This document shows positions 31,183 to 39,824 of a stretch of DNA of 50,810 nucleotides, piece after piece. The notes beneath the pieces were generated by a model. The model was not told the DNA's origin, ran no database searches, and was given only the letters and a program-made list of their open reading frames with translations. The stretch lies in assembly GCA_038230275.1 (NCBI GenBank), contig JBBRNO010000032.1:1-50810 (forward strand), read 5' to 3'. This DNA is from JANXXV01 sp038230275 (GTDB lineage Bacteria > Acidobacteriota > Terriglobia > Bryobacterales > Bryobacteraceae). The stretch's first letter is position 1, and every line of letters begins with the position of its first letter. The position numbers and the translations under genes were made by a program.

Positions 31183-32789
31183 GAACGATCGCCTGCCTGA
31201 TGGGATTGGGCGCCGCTGTGCTTTCGGCGCAAGTCCGGTTTGAAGACATTCGGAAGAGTCCGGGGAACGACTGGCTGACGTACGGGGGCGATTACGGGTC
31301 GCGCCGGCACAGTCCGTTGCGGCAGATCAATGTTGGCAATGTGGGTTCGTTGGTGCCGAAGTGGACGTACCACGTGGAGACGGCGAAGAAACTGGAGGCG
31401 ACTCCCTTGGTCTACGACGGGATGATGTACTTCACCAACACCAACGAGGTGTATGCGCTGGACGCGCGGACGGGGCGGCGGGTGTGGCAGTATCGCGATG
31501 AACAATCGGTAAAGCAAAACGTGAACCGCGGGGTGGGGCTGTTGGGAGACCGCGTGTTCTTTGTTACGGCGGATGCGCATCTGGTGGCGCTGCATCGCAA
31601 GACGGGAGCGGTATTGTGGGACAAGAAATACGCGGACTCGAGCAAAGGCTATATGGCCACGATGGCTCCACTGGTGTTGAAGGACCGGGTCATTGTGGGC
31701 GTGGGCGGCGGGGATGGAGGCATACGCGGGTTCGTGGTGTCGTTCTCGGTATCCACGGGTGAGGAGTTGTGGCGGTTCTACACTGTGCCTGGGAAAGGCG
31801 AGAAGGGCGCCGAGACGTGGTCTGAATTCAACGCGGATTGGGGCGGTGGCGCCACTTGGATGACGGGAACATATGACCCGGAGTTGAATCTGGTTTACTG
31901 GCCGACGGGGAATCCGTGGCCGGATTATTACGGGAAGGACCGGCGAGGGGACAACCTGTATAGCTGCTCCGTGGTGGCGCTGGATGGCGATACCGGGAAG
32001 CTGAAATGGCATTTCCAATTTACGCCGCACGATACGCATGATTGGGATGCGCAGTCGATTCCGGTGCTGGTGGATACGGAATTTCGCGGGAAACAGAGGA
32101 AGCTGCTGCTGCATCCGAACCGGAACGGATTCTTCTATGTGCTGGACCGGGTGAGTGGCGAGTTTCTGAATGCTACGCCGTTTATCGACAAGCTGACCTG
32201 GGCAAGTGGCATTGATGCGAAGGGGCGTCCGGTGGAGCTGCCGGATCAGACTCCTACACCGACCGGGGTGAAAGTGTGTCCTTCGGTGCGGGGGGCATCG
32301 AATTGGATGTCGCCTTCGTATAATCCGGATACGCAGTTGCTGTATGTTCCGACGCTGGAGCAGTGCGACAACGTGGTGACGTCGACGAAGATGCCGGAGC
32401 CCGGGAAGGGGCAGGCTGGGGGCGGTGGCGAACAGTTTCCGGCCGAACCGGGGAAATTTTATATGCGGGCGATTGATCCGAAGACGGGGGAGCGGCGGTG
32501 GGAGTATCCGATGACCGGGCCGGCGACGATGTGGGCGGGAACGGTGTCAACGGCGGGCGGGTTGTTGTTCTTTGGTGATGACGACGGGCAACTGGTGGCG
32601 TTGGATGCCAAGACCGGGAAGCATCTGTGGCACTACAACATGGGACAGAAGCTGACGGCGTCGCCGATGACGTTCAGTTTGGATGGGAAGCAGTATGTGT
32701 CGATTGCCTCGGCGACGGATATGTTCACGTTTGGGTTGTTTGAGGCGGCGGTTTCGGTGCCGGTGGTGAAGGAGACGGTGGTGCCATAG
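31179..32789 (+). CDS. PQQ-dependent (quinoprotein) dehydrogenase
   Basis: 536-residue eight-bladed propeller of the methanol/ethanol/glucose quinoprotein family, periplasmic with an N-terminal signal peptide (cleaved near LSAQ). Typical blade motifs: DWLTYGGDYGSRRHSPL, EVYALDARTGRRVWQY, GNPWPDYYG, TPHDTHDWDAQ near residue 290 (Asp of the PQQ/metal site) and QLVALDAKTGKHLWHY. No C-terminal haem domain is present, so electrons probably pass to the co-encoded di-haem cytochrome, with which it overlaps by 4 nt. The alcohol or sugar oxidised cannot be read from sequence. No PQQ-synthesis genes are in the window. Confidence 0.9.
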   Translation: MRTIACLMGLGAAVLSAQVRFEDIRKSPGNDWLTYGGDYGSRRHSPLRQINVGNVGSLVPKWTYHVETAKKLEATPLVYDGMMYFTNTNEVYALDARTGRRVWQYRDEQSVKQNVNRGVGLLGDRVFFVTADAHLVALHRKTGAVLWDKKYADSSKGYMATMAPLVLKDRVIVGVGGGDGGIRGFVVSFSVSTGEELWRFYTVPGKGEKGAETWSEFNADWGGGATWMTGTYDPELNLVYWPTGNPWPDYYGKDRRGDNLYSCSVVALDGDTGKLKWHFQFTPHDTHDWDAQSIPVLVDTEFRGKQRKLLLHPNRNGFFYVLDRVSGEFLNATPFIDKLTWASGIDAKGRPVELPDQTPTPTGVKVCPSVRGASNWMSPSYNPDTQLLYVPTLEQCDNVVTSTKMPEPGKGQAGGGGEQFPAEPGKFYMRAIDPKTGERRWEYPMTGPATMWAGTVSTAGGLLFFGDDDGQLVALDAKTGKHLWHYNMGQKLTASPMTFSLDGKQYVSIASATDMFTFGLFEAAVSVPVVKETVVP

Positions 32790-33010
32790 GGTTCGCGCCA
32801 TTGAATATTCGAACCATTGATGAGCATCATCGGGGGACGACGCGATTGGAGGCTGAACGGCTCTCATCTATTACAGTAAGGCTGTTTAGAACCTGGATAT
32901 TGATGTGTTCGTTGTTCTTTTCAAGGGCTGCAATCTTAGCTCCACGACCTCTCGGAAAGCCGTAGATCGACCTAAGTTGACGAACAGTACAACAGCCAGC
33001 ACAGGACCGA
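32790..33010. other. No gene seen
   Basis: About 220 nt after the quinoprotein gene with no open frame of interest and no clear terminator. Confidence 0.4.
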
Positions 33011-33195
33011 TTGCGGTATGACGACCGCGACCACGGTTACAACGGGGATAGATCCACGCTTTACGGTCGCGTCAACGACAGAGTACTGGGGTTGATCGCG
33101 AAAAATACCACGACAATGACCGGGATCGCGGCCGCGACCACGGATATATCCAAGACGAACGCGGGCAGAACGGCTACGGAAACAGATTCAGGAAC
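33011..33195 (+). pseudogene. Degenerate Tyr/Gly/Asp/Arg-rich exported-protein remnant
   Basis: One frame begins RYDDRDHGYNGDRS; after about nt 33090 the same composition continues in a different frame as HDNDRDRGRDHGYIQDERG and NGYGNRFRNR-stop near 33199. The style resembles the C-terminal half of the Gly/Tyr repeat protein at 34427-35068 (YRDGFGNSRGNN). It looks like the frameshifted end of a related gene with its start lost. Confidence 0.4.
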
Positions 33196-33234
33196 CGCTA
33201 GCTCAGGCTTCATCGATCGTCAATAAAACATGCC

Positions 33235-33264
33235 AAGCCGCATTCGGCCCGGCTTCTTCTTTTG
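33235..33264 (+). terminator. Possible terminator
   Basis: AAGCCG (33235-33240) pairs with CGGCTT (33250-33255), followed by CTTCTTTT. The stem is short and the T-run interrupted. Confidence 0.4.
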
Positions 33265-33521
33265 GACCACTATCCGTGGCGCGCCTAGGTGTTTTTTCCG
33301 AAAATCAATTCTTGCGCCAGAAAGTCGCACGCAACGGACATCTGCCGTCGTCAGCTGTCATCTTGTATCTGACCAGATTGGCCATGTAGATGCTGAGTAG
33401 TTTGACATGTACTGGAGGTCCGGCTTGTGCGGCCAAAGATCCTCGGCATTCATCTCTATGCGCAAGGATAAAGTTACTCCAGTTGAGGGCATTAGACACA
33501 TTTAAATTGCGAGGGATCAAA
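33265..33521. other. Upstream region of exported protein; no gene seen
   Basis: AT-richer than its surroundings and presumably carries the promoter of the 33522 gene. GAGGG at 33511-33515 is that gene's ribosome site. Confidence 0.4.
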
Positions 33522-34370
33522 ATGGTAGACAGATTAGTAATAGCGATGCTTCTCTTTGCTTCGTTAGGGACAGCGCAGATAACGACCGGATTGCCCGCTT
33601 CAGCCGCCGATGACCGGCTGAATGAACAGTTCCTAAAAGCTCGCCATGAAATCAAGAGAAGCGATCAGAAGGACGTTGTAGTATTTACCGGAGATCGCGT
33701 AATTGCGCAGTTTGTCGACGGAGGATCGTGGAAAACCAGTTTGTATTTTGTAAACTTGGAGAACCGGGCGGTATCTTTCCAGGTTCTCTTTTTTAACGAC
33801 GCCGGCGGTGATATGACGGTGCCTATTCTGGGGCAGGGATTAGTTCGCGGGTTAAACGTCTCGCTGGACGCGGCCGGCAGCATCCAATTTGAAACTAACG
33901 GTACAGCATTCAACCTTACCCAGGGCTGGGCCTTGCTTTCGCAAACCACGAACGATTCGGTGGGCGGGATGGCAGTTTTTCGGCAGTCGGTTTCCGGTCG
34001 CGCAGACCAGGAGGCCGTAGTGCCGATAGTCAGCCAGTACGACAGTCATTTCGTACTCCTGTTCGACAACACCATCTTTACAACCGCGATTGCGCTTGCC
34101 AATCCAACGGTGGACTCTGTGGTCATCCCTGTCAATATACGGAATCAGGCCGGATTGATCATTGATCAACGTACGGTCAAGCTTGGGCCCTATGCTCACA
34201 CTGCATTCACGTTACCCGATACCTGGTCCACTACGGCAGGCAGACGCGGTGCAATTGAATTTCTTACGTCCGGCTTTGGGGTGGGCGCGCTTGGATTGCG
34301 CTTTAGCGGGGCTGCATTTACTTCGTTCCACGTCCTTGAGAACCTAAAGTGGGTGGTACCCCCCCAATGA
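33522..34370 (+). CDS. Exported beta-sandwich protein of unknown function
   Basis: 282 residues from ATG 33522, 6 nt after GAGGG. An upstream in-frame start (33390) was rejected because only the later one gives a signal peptide (LVIAMLLFASLGTAQ). The mature part has two similar beta-rich halves: IAQFVDGGSWKTSLYFVNLE with FQVLFFNDAGGDMTVPIL, then FVLLFDNTIFTTAIALANPT with VVIPVNIRNQAGLI. The same two-strand signature (hydrophobic-G-x-W-K-T, N-hydrophobic, then F-hydrophobic-D-x-x-G) is common in secreted acidobacterial proteins. Probably an extracellular adhesion or matrix protein; nothing catalytic is visible. Confidence 0.7.
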   Translation: MVDRLVIAMLLFASLGTAQITTGLPASAADDRLNEQFLKARHEIKRSDQKDVVVFTGDRVIAQFVDGGSWKTSLYFVNLENRAVSFQVLFFNDAGGDMTVPILGQGLVRGLNVSLDAAGSIQFETNGTAFNLTQGWALLSQTTNDSVGGMAVFRQSVSGRADQEAVVPIVSQYDSHFVLLFDNTIFTTAIALANPTVDSVVIPVNIRNQAGLIIDQRTVKLGPYAHTAFTLPDTWSTTAGRRGAIEFLTSGFGVGALGLRFSGAAFTSFHVLENLKWVVPPQ

Positions 34371-34426
34371 GCGGGCAAAATGTATCTATGGCGATTCGGT
34401 GGCTTAGCAAGGATGGATGTGACGCT

Positions 34427-35068
34427 ATGAAACATTTACTCCTCATATCGCTGGCGGTCGCGCTTATATTGCATCAACCAGTCTCCATGATCGCGCAGGA
34501 AACATATCATGGCGGGGCGCTTGACGCGCGCCAGCACGGGTATGAACACGGTTATCGAGAAGGATTCGCATTTGGACAAAATTCTCAGGTGAGCAATCGC
34601 GATCAGGACATTGTCAATCAGAAATTGCGCTCGGCTGATAAAGATTACCAAACTGGTTTTGGCTCTCAAGATCAATATCATGAAGGTTTTGTCGAAGGAT
34701 TTAGAGCCGGTATGGAAGATAGCCGAAGGGGAAGCCGCTCACGCTTAGAAGAGCTGTTTCGAGCAAGAGATCCGAACTACGATCCTGATCGAAATCGCGA
34801 CGACCGCATTGACGGAATCTATCCAACGAATCACTGGTCACCGCTTCACATTGCACAAGATATCGGCTATCGAGACGGTATCGAGGCAGGAATACGGGAT
34901 GGTCGAGAAGGCAGAAGGATGCAGCCGCGCCAACACAGTGCGTGGAGGACTGCCTTGCACGGGTATGAATCCGGCAGCTCCTCAAAGCGACAATATAAGT
35001 TTGCGTATAGAAGCGCATACGAGTCCGGTTACCGCGATGGCTTCGGCAATTCGCGAGGGAATAATTAG
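34427..35068 (+). CDS. Exported Gly/Tyr repeat protein of unknown function
   Basis: 213 residues from ATG 34427 with signal peptide LLLISLAVALILHQ. The mature chain repeats a Y/F-x-x-G-Y/F-x-x-G pattern: HGYEHGYREGFAFGQ, YHEGFVEGFRAGMED, IGYRDGIEAGIRDGREG and AYESGYRDGFGN. Such G-Y-x-x-G repeats are glycine-zipper-like and may pack in or on the outer membrane. Longer in-frame starts exist (34349, 34388) but would overlap the preceding gene and lose the signal peptide. A decayed relative lies at 33011-33195. Confidence 0.65.
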   Translation: MKHLLLISLAVALILHQPVSMIAQETYHGGALDARQHGYEHGYREGFAFGQNSQVSNRDQDIVNQKLRSADKDYQTGFGSQDQYHEGFVEGFRAGMEDSRRGSRSRLEELFRARDPNYDPDRNRDDRIDGIYPTNHWSPLHIAQDIGYRDGIEAGIRDGREGRRMQPRQHSAWRTALHGYESGSSSKRQYKFAYRSAYESGYRDGFGNSRGNN

Positions 35069-35552
35069 CTTGGTTACCCCGTGGCGAGCGCATAGCGGAC
35101 GTCGGCTTTATGCGCTTCGATGGCGAGGGACGTTGGTCGCATGAGGAGCCATGCGGGCTTTGGGGTTGAACAATGATGGCTGCGGACATCCCGATACAAG
35201 GCACGGAATCATGTACGAATCCCGGCACCGCGGGAAGTTATGCCGTTCTTTAAACCGGCTTCGAGGCTGAAGAATGCCGAAGGGCGTGGCGGGGTACCAA
35301 CTTTTGAACGCAAAGGAACGTGGTTACTGGCGTTGAACGAAGTCAACAAGGACCGGACGGACGTGCACATCAACAACCCAAATGGTAGTGCGGCAGCGGT
35401 CTGCCGCTCGAGGCGCCGCCAAACGGGTTACCCGCTTCCACGCTCGATTAGCTACGTGTGGTAGGGGTGATTTACATAGGCAGTTCTTTTCACTTCACTA
35501 GATCAGCCAGGCTTGTCCCGGCGCACCAGATAAACATAGCTGCACGCGGACT
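35069..35552. other. No convincing gene
   Basis: About 480 nt with one open frame (35240-35464, 74 codons) that lacks a ribosome site, a family and normal composition. No repeats or hairpins of note were seen. Confidence 0.5.
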
Positions 35553-36476
35553 TTATTCGATGAAGCCTAGGCGCTTGAGGGCTTCTTTGGGCTCTTTTTC
35601 GTCGAAGTTAATGTAGGCTTCTTTTTGCCGTCCGTTTTCCAGGGCTACGCCATAGGGTCCGGCTACGAAGCTGAAGGTTTTCTTTAGCAAGTCTAGGTCG
35701 TTAGAGATTCCGGCCTTCAGGTTGGTGTCTTGCAGGAAGCCTTGGGCAAAGCGGGGTTGCGCGGTGGGAATGCCAATCACCTTTACATCTTTCCAGGTGA
35801 ATTTGGACATCTCTTTGGCGGCCGCGAAGCAGTGGGAGCATTCGGGATCGAAGAAATAGAGGAAGATGCGGCCGTGCTGCAGGGAGTAGGCCTGCCCGTC
35901 GACGGTGATGGAATCGGGAGCCTGCAAGCCGGATTGTCTTGCGTAGGTAACTCCGAAGGATACGCCGGCGAAGACCGCTACCGCCCCGAGAATGATGACC
36001 GCGCTGCGCAGGCTTTCCGACTGCCGGGCCCAGATTCCGGCGGCGACCGCGAACAACAACATGATGCCATCGCCTACGAAAAAGCCGGGACCGACGGCTC
36101 GCTTTAGCCAGGGGAAACAGGTGCATTCGGCACCTTGCAGAGCGTTGTAGTTGATGCCGATGTAGACCATGAATACCAGCAGCAGAAATCCGGTTAGCCA
36201 GGCGCCCCAGCGGCGGAACCTGGGGACCATCAACAGGACGCCGGCGAAGGTTTCCGCCGTGCCCAGAAAAATGGCGGCGAGGATACTGAGGTCGGGCCAG
36301 ACCTTGGCTTGGATCATGCGGGTGGCCGCGCCGTAGGGATCGGTGATTTTCCACACTCCGGCAACGATGAATAAGAGACCTAACAATACGGCGGCTCCGA
36401 TGCTGAGCAACCCCTTCCACGCCGGCATTTCGAGCGACCCGGCGTTTAAAGACGGGTGTGCAATACTGTCTTCCAT
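35553..36476 (-). CDS. DoxX/MauE-like membrane protein with thioredoxin-like domain
   Basis: 307 residues from ATG 36476. Residues ~20-165 carry four to five membrane helices of the DoxX/MauE type (LLGLLFIVAGVWKITDPYGAA; FLGTAETFAGVLLMVP). Residues ~185-307 form a periplasmic thioredoxin-like domain with redox motif CSHC in FFDPECSHCFAAAKEM. A second Cys pair, ECTCFPW, sits in a membrane loop, as in vitamin-K-reductase or DsbD-like relays. It probably supplies or removes electrons for periplasmic disulfides. A TTG at 36515 is a poor alternative start. The chosen ATG overlaps the divergent amidohydrolase ATG in one CATG. Confidence 0.75.
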   Translation of the reverse strand: MEDSIAHPSLNAGSLEMPAWKGLLSIGAAVLLGLLFIVAGVWKITDPYGAATRMIQAKVWPDLSILAAIFLGTAETFAGVLLMVPRFRRWGAWLTGFLLLVFMVYIGINYNALQGAECTCFPWLKRAVGPGFFVGDGIMLLFAVAAGIWARQSESLRSAVIILGAVAVFAGVSFGVTYARQSGLQAPDSITVDGQAYSLQHGRIFLYFFDPECSHCFAAAKEMSKFTWKDVKVIGIPTAQPRFAQGFLQDTNLKAGISNDLDLLKKTFSFVAGPYGVALENGRQKEAYINFDEKEPKEALKRLGFIE

Positions 36477-38106
36477 GCTTCTTATTCTAGCGTTGTTTTG
36501 TTTGCTAGCTGTCAACCTGCCGGCTGCCGCGTATGCCGACCTGGTGATTGAGAACGCACATATCTACACGATGAATCCGGCGCGGCCGGAGGCGAGCGTT
36601 ATGGCTGTGAAAGGTTCGCGGATTCTGGCGCTTGGGGCGGAGGCTTTGCCCTTGGTTGGACCGGACACCCGCCGCCTGGACGCCAAGGGCGCCACCATTG
36701 TTCCTGGTCTGATCGATTCGCACGTGCATGTGCATGCATTGGGCGATCTGTTGCAGAGCTACGATTTGCGCGCCGTGAAGTCGATTGCGGAAGTGGCGGC
36801 AATTGTCAAAGAGGCGGCGACGAAATCCACGGCTGGGGAATGGATTCAGGGCCGGGCTTGGGACGAGACCAATTGGGGCGGGCAGTTTCCCACGGCTGCG
36901 CCGATTACCGCGGCTGCCCCGCGGAATCCGGTGTTTCTGAGACGCGTGGATGGCCATGCGGGCTGGGCGAACCAGAAGGCGCTGGAGGCCGCTGGCATCA
37001 GCCGCGAGACGAAAGATCCGCAGGGCGGGAAGATTATTCGAGACGCTGCCGGGGACGCTACGGGGGTGCTGATCGACCGGGCGCAGGCGCTGGTGGCTTC
37101 GAAGATTCCAGCGCCTTCGCAGGCGCAAGTGGAGAGCGCTATCGCGCGGGCTGCTTTGGAGTTCGCGAAATTGGGACTCACCACTGTGCATGATGCGGGT
37201 ATGGGGCAGGCTGAGCTTAGCGCTTACCGGAAGTTGATCGCGGAGCATCGGTTTCCGACGCGGGTCTATGCGATGATCGGCGGCACTGGCGCGCTGTGGA
37301 AAGAGTATCAACAGAGGGGGCCGGAACTGGGTGAGCAGCTTACCGTGCGCAGCATCAAGCTGGTGGCCGATGGCGCCATGGGGTCGCGCGGGGCGGCGTT
37401 CTGGCAGCCTTATTCCGACGATGCGGGGAACACCGGACTGCTGATTCTGTCAAAAGATCAGATTGAGGCGGTGGCGCGGGATGCGGTGAAGGCCGGGTTT
37501 CAGGTGAATACGCATGCCATTGGGGACCGCGCCAATCGCACGGCGCTGGACGCCTATGGCGCGGTGCTGGGCGGGAGCAACGACAAGCGCTTCCGCATTG
37601 AACACGCGCAGGTGGTCTCGCTGCCCGATTTTGCTTTGTTTGCGAAATACAACGTGATTGCTTCCATTGAATCGACGCATGCCACTAGCGACATGCGTTG
37701 GGCCGCGGCGCGGTTGGGGCCGGACCGGATGATGGGGGCTTGGGCGCCGAAGCGATTTCTGGCAGCTGGTGTTCGCATTGCTAACGGGTCTGATACGCCA
37801 GTGGAGAATCCGAATCCGCTGTGGGGCTTTTATGCGGCGGTTACGCGGCAGGATCATTCGGGCAATCCGCCTGGCGGTTTCATGCCGGACCAGAGATTAA
37901 GCCGCGAAGAAGCTTTGCGGTCTTGGACTTTGGGTGGCGCTTATGCGGCTTTTGAGGAGAAGCAGAAGGGTTCGCTGGAGGCGGGTAAGCTGGCCGATTT
38001 CGTGATGCTTTCGCAGGACATTATGAAAGTGCCCGCTGGGGACTTGCTGAAGACGCGGGTTACTATGACGGTGTTGGGCGGGGTGGCTGTTTACAATGAG
38101 AAATAG
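36475..38106 (+). CDS. Exported YtcJ-like amidohydrolase
   Basis: 543-residue metal-dependent hydrolase of the amidohydrolase_3/YtcJ family, with signal peptide LLILALFCLLAVNLPAAAYA. Metal ligands visible: HVH at ~83-85 in GLIDSHVHVHALGD, His in VNTHAIGDRANRTAL, FRIEHAQV, and Asp in RIANGSDTPVENPNPLW. The Lys carboxylation site is probably in the IKLVADGAMGSRGA segment. The family acts on N-acyl, hydantoin or formamide bonds; substrate unknown. In-frame starts upstream (36343) lack a signal peptide. Its stop is immediately followed by the ATG of the next gene. Confidence 0.85.
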   Translation: MLLILALFCLLAVNLPAAAYADLVIENAHIYTMNPARPEASVMAVKGSRILALGAEALPLVGPDTRRLDAKGATIVPGLIDSHVHVHALGDLLQSYDLRAVKSIAEVAAIVKEAATKSTAGEWIQGRAWDETNWGGQFPTAAPITAAAPRNPVFLRRVDGHAGWANQKALEAAGISRETKDPQGGKIIRDAAGDATGVLIDRAQALVASKIPAPSQAQVESAIARAALEFAKLGLTTVHDAGMGQAELSAYRKLIAEHRFPTRVYAMIGGTGALWKEYQQRGPELGEQLTVRSIKLVADGAMGSRGAAFWQPYSDDAGNTGLLILSKDQIEAVARDAVKAGFQVNTHAIGDRANRTALDAYGAVLGGSNDKRFRIEHAQVVSLPDFALFAKYNVIASIESTHATSDMRWAAARLGPDRMMGAWAPKRFLAAGVRIANGSDTPVENPNPLWGFYAAVTRQDHSGNPPGGFMPDQRLSREEALRSWTLGGAYAAFEEKQKGSLEAGKLADFVMLSQDIMKVPAGDLLKTRVTMTVLGGVAVYNEK

Positions 38107-38571
38107 ATGATTCTGCTGGCGCTGCTGGCCATCCTTACCGATGGTGTGGTATCGGTTCCCGCCTCGCGCTGGAGCGCGATTGAGGTTGCGGTGGAGCAGG
38201 CCGGGACAGTGATTGAAGCTTCGTTCTCGGTTCCTTCCGGCGCAACCGCGGTGGAGGCGATTCTGGCCACGCGCGATGAAGCGGCGCGCTTCAACGCTGG
38301 ACGAAGCTATCACGCGCTGTGCCGCAGCGGCTACGTGACCGAGGGGAAATTGCGCTGCGAGGTGGAGCAGACGGGCGAGTATATCCTGCTGCTGGACAAC
38401 CGGATTGAAGGGCGCAGGCCCGCCGAGGTTTCGGTAAAAATCAACGTGCAACAACCGGCCAGCGTCATTGCGGTGACCCTTCCGGCGCAGAGGCGGGCGG
38501 TGATCATTGCGCTCAGCCTGCTGTTCTTCGTGGCCGTGGTGATGTATTCGGCGCGTCAGTTCATGCGCTGA
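38107..38571 (+). CDS. Membrane-anchored beta-domain protein of unknown function
   Basis: 154 residues beginning directly after the amidohydrolase stop, so the two are surely co-translated. Signal peptide (ILLALLAILTDGVVS), a ~100-residue beta-rich domain (IEVAVEQAGTVIEASFSVPS ... CEVEQTGEYILLLDNRIEGR, reminiscent of GOLD/emp24-type folds) and a C-terminal membrane helix VIIALSLLFFVAVVMY with a short Arg tail. Possibly a partner of the amidohydrolase. Its 3' end overlaps the convergent hemL by 16 nt. Confidence 0.7.
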   Translation: MILLALLAILTDGVVSVPASRWSAIEVAVEQAGTVIEASFSVPSGATAVEAILATRDEAARFNAGRSYHALCRSGYVTEGKLRCEVEQTGEYILLLDNRIEGRRPAEVSVKINVQQPASVIAVTLPAQRRAVIIALSLLFFVAVVMYSARQFMR

Positions 38572-39824
38572 AAGAAAGTTTGGGCGGCATCGATGGTGGT
38601 TTGGATATCTTCGTCTGAATGCGCTGCCGAGAGAAAGGCGGCCTCGAATTGCGAGGGCGCGAGATAGATGCCCTGGCTTAGCATCCAGTGGAAGAACTTC
38701 TTGAACATTTCCGTGTCGGAATGTTTCGCTGAGTCGTAATCGGTGACTGGGCGATTGGTGAAGAAGAGGGTGAACATTGAGCCTACGCGGTTCACCGTCA
38801 TGGACGGCGGAATGTTGGCGGTGAGCCGGGCGGCGCGTGTTTCGAGATCTGTGTAGACGCTGGGATTCGCCTTCAGATAACGCAACATGGCCAGACCGGC
38901 GGAGACCGCGAGTGGATTGCCGGAGAGCGTGCCTGCCTGATAGATTGGGCCTACGGGCGCCACTTTATTCATGATGTCGGCGCGTCCGCCGTATGCGGCA
39001 ATAGGCAGACCGCCGCCTACGATTTTGCCGATAGTGGTCATGTCGGGCTGGATGCCGTACAACTGCTGGGCGCCGCCGAACGACAGGCGGAAACCGGTCA
39101 TCACTTCATCGAAGATGAGCACTGCGCCGTACTTCTGCGTGATGATGCGCAGCCCTTCGAGGAATCCCGGGGCTGGGGGAACGCAGCCCATGTTGCCTAC
39201 TACCGGTTCGACGATCACGGAGGCGATTTGATTCCCTTGCTTGCGGAAGGCTTCTTCCACTGCTTCGAGGTTGTTGAAGGGCAGCGCGATGGTGGTGGCG
39301 GCGAAACTTTTGGGAACGCCTGCGCTATCGGCGATGCCTAGAGTCGCCATGCCCGAACCGGCCTTGACCAGGAGCGAATCGACGTGGCCGTGGTAGCAGC
39401 CTTCGAACTTGACGGTGAGGTCGCGGCCGGTGAATCCGCGAGCTACGCGGATGGCGCTCATGGTGGCTTCGGTGCCGGAGTTGACCAGGCGGATCAGTTC
39501 CATGGAGGGCATGGCGTCACGAATGGCCTCGGCTAGATCCACTTCGCGTTCCGTGGGCGCGCCGAAGCTGGTGCCGATTTCGAGCACTTCTCGCAGGGCG
39601 TCGATTACGGGCTTGGGGCGATGGCCAAGTATCAGCGGTCCCCAGGAGCAGATGTAGTCGATGTAGGAATTACCGTCTACGTCAAAGAGGCGCGAGCCTT
39701 CTCCGCGGGCGATGAAACGCGGGGTTCCGCCTACGCCGCGAAAGGCGCGTACCGGGGAGTTGACGCCGCCGGGGATAACCTTCCGGGCGCGGGCAAAGAG
39801 TTCTTCCGATTTTGAATTGGTCAT
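38556..39824 (-). CDS. hemL: Glutamate-1-semialdehyde 2,1-aminomutase
   Basis: PLP-dependent enzyme that turns glutamate-1-semialdehyde into 5-aminolevulinate, first tetrapyrrole precursor in the C5 pathway. ATG 39824 gives 422 residues, the normal length; the frame is open much further upstream but that part is antisense-like. Diagnostic: VIPGGVNSPVRAFRGVGG at the start, YIDYICSWGPLILGH, VNSGTEATMSAIRVARG, FEGCYHGHVDSLL, IFDEVMTGFR and the PLP Lys in IGKIVGGGLPIAAYGG. ATGA overlap with the upstream geranylgeranyl-reductase-like gene, so the tetrapyrrole and prenyl steps share a transcript. Confidence 0.95.
   Translation of the reverse strand: MTNSKSEELFARARKVIPGGVNSPVRAFRGVGGTPRFIARGEGSRLFDVDGNSYIDYICSWGPLILGHRPKPVIDALREVLEIGTSFGAPTEREVDLAEAIRDAMPSMELIRLVNSGTEATMSAIRVARGFTGRDLTVKFEGCYHGHVDSLLVKAGSGMATLGIADSAGVPKSFAATTIALPFNNLEAVEEAFRKQGNQIASVIVEPVVGNMGCVPPAPGFLEGLRIITQKYGAVLIFDEVMTGFRLSFGGAQQLYGIQPDMTTIGKIVGGGLPIAAYGGRADIMNKVAPVGPIYQAGTLSGNPLAVSAGLAMLRYLKANPSVYTDLETRAARLTANIPPSMTVNRVGSMFTLFFTNRPVTDYDSAKHSDTEMFKKFFHWMLSQGIYLAPSQFEAAFLSAAHSDEDIQTTIDAAQTFFQRMN

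Noticed and set aside
35240..35464. 74-codon plus-strand frame between exported proteins
   Set aside because: No ribosome site, unnatural composition and no recognisable family.
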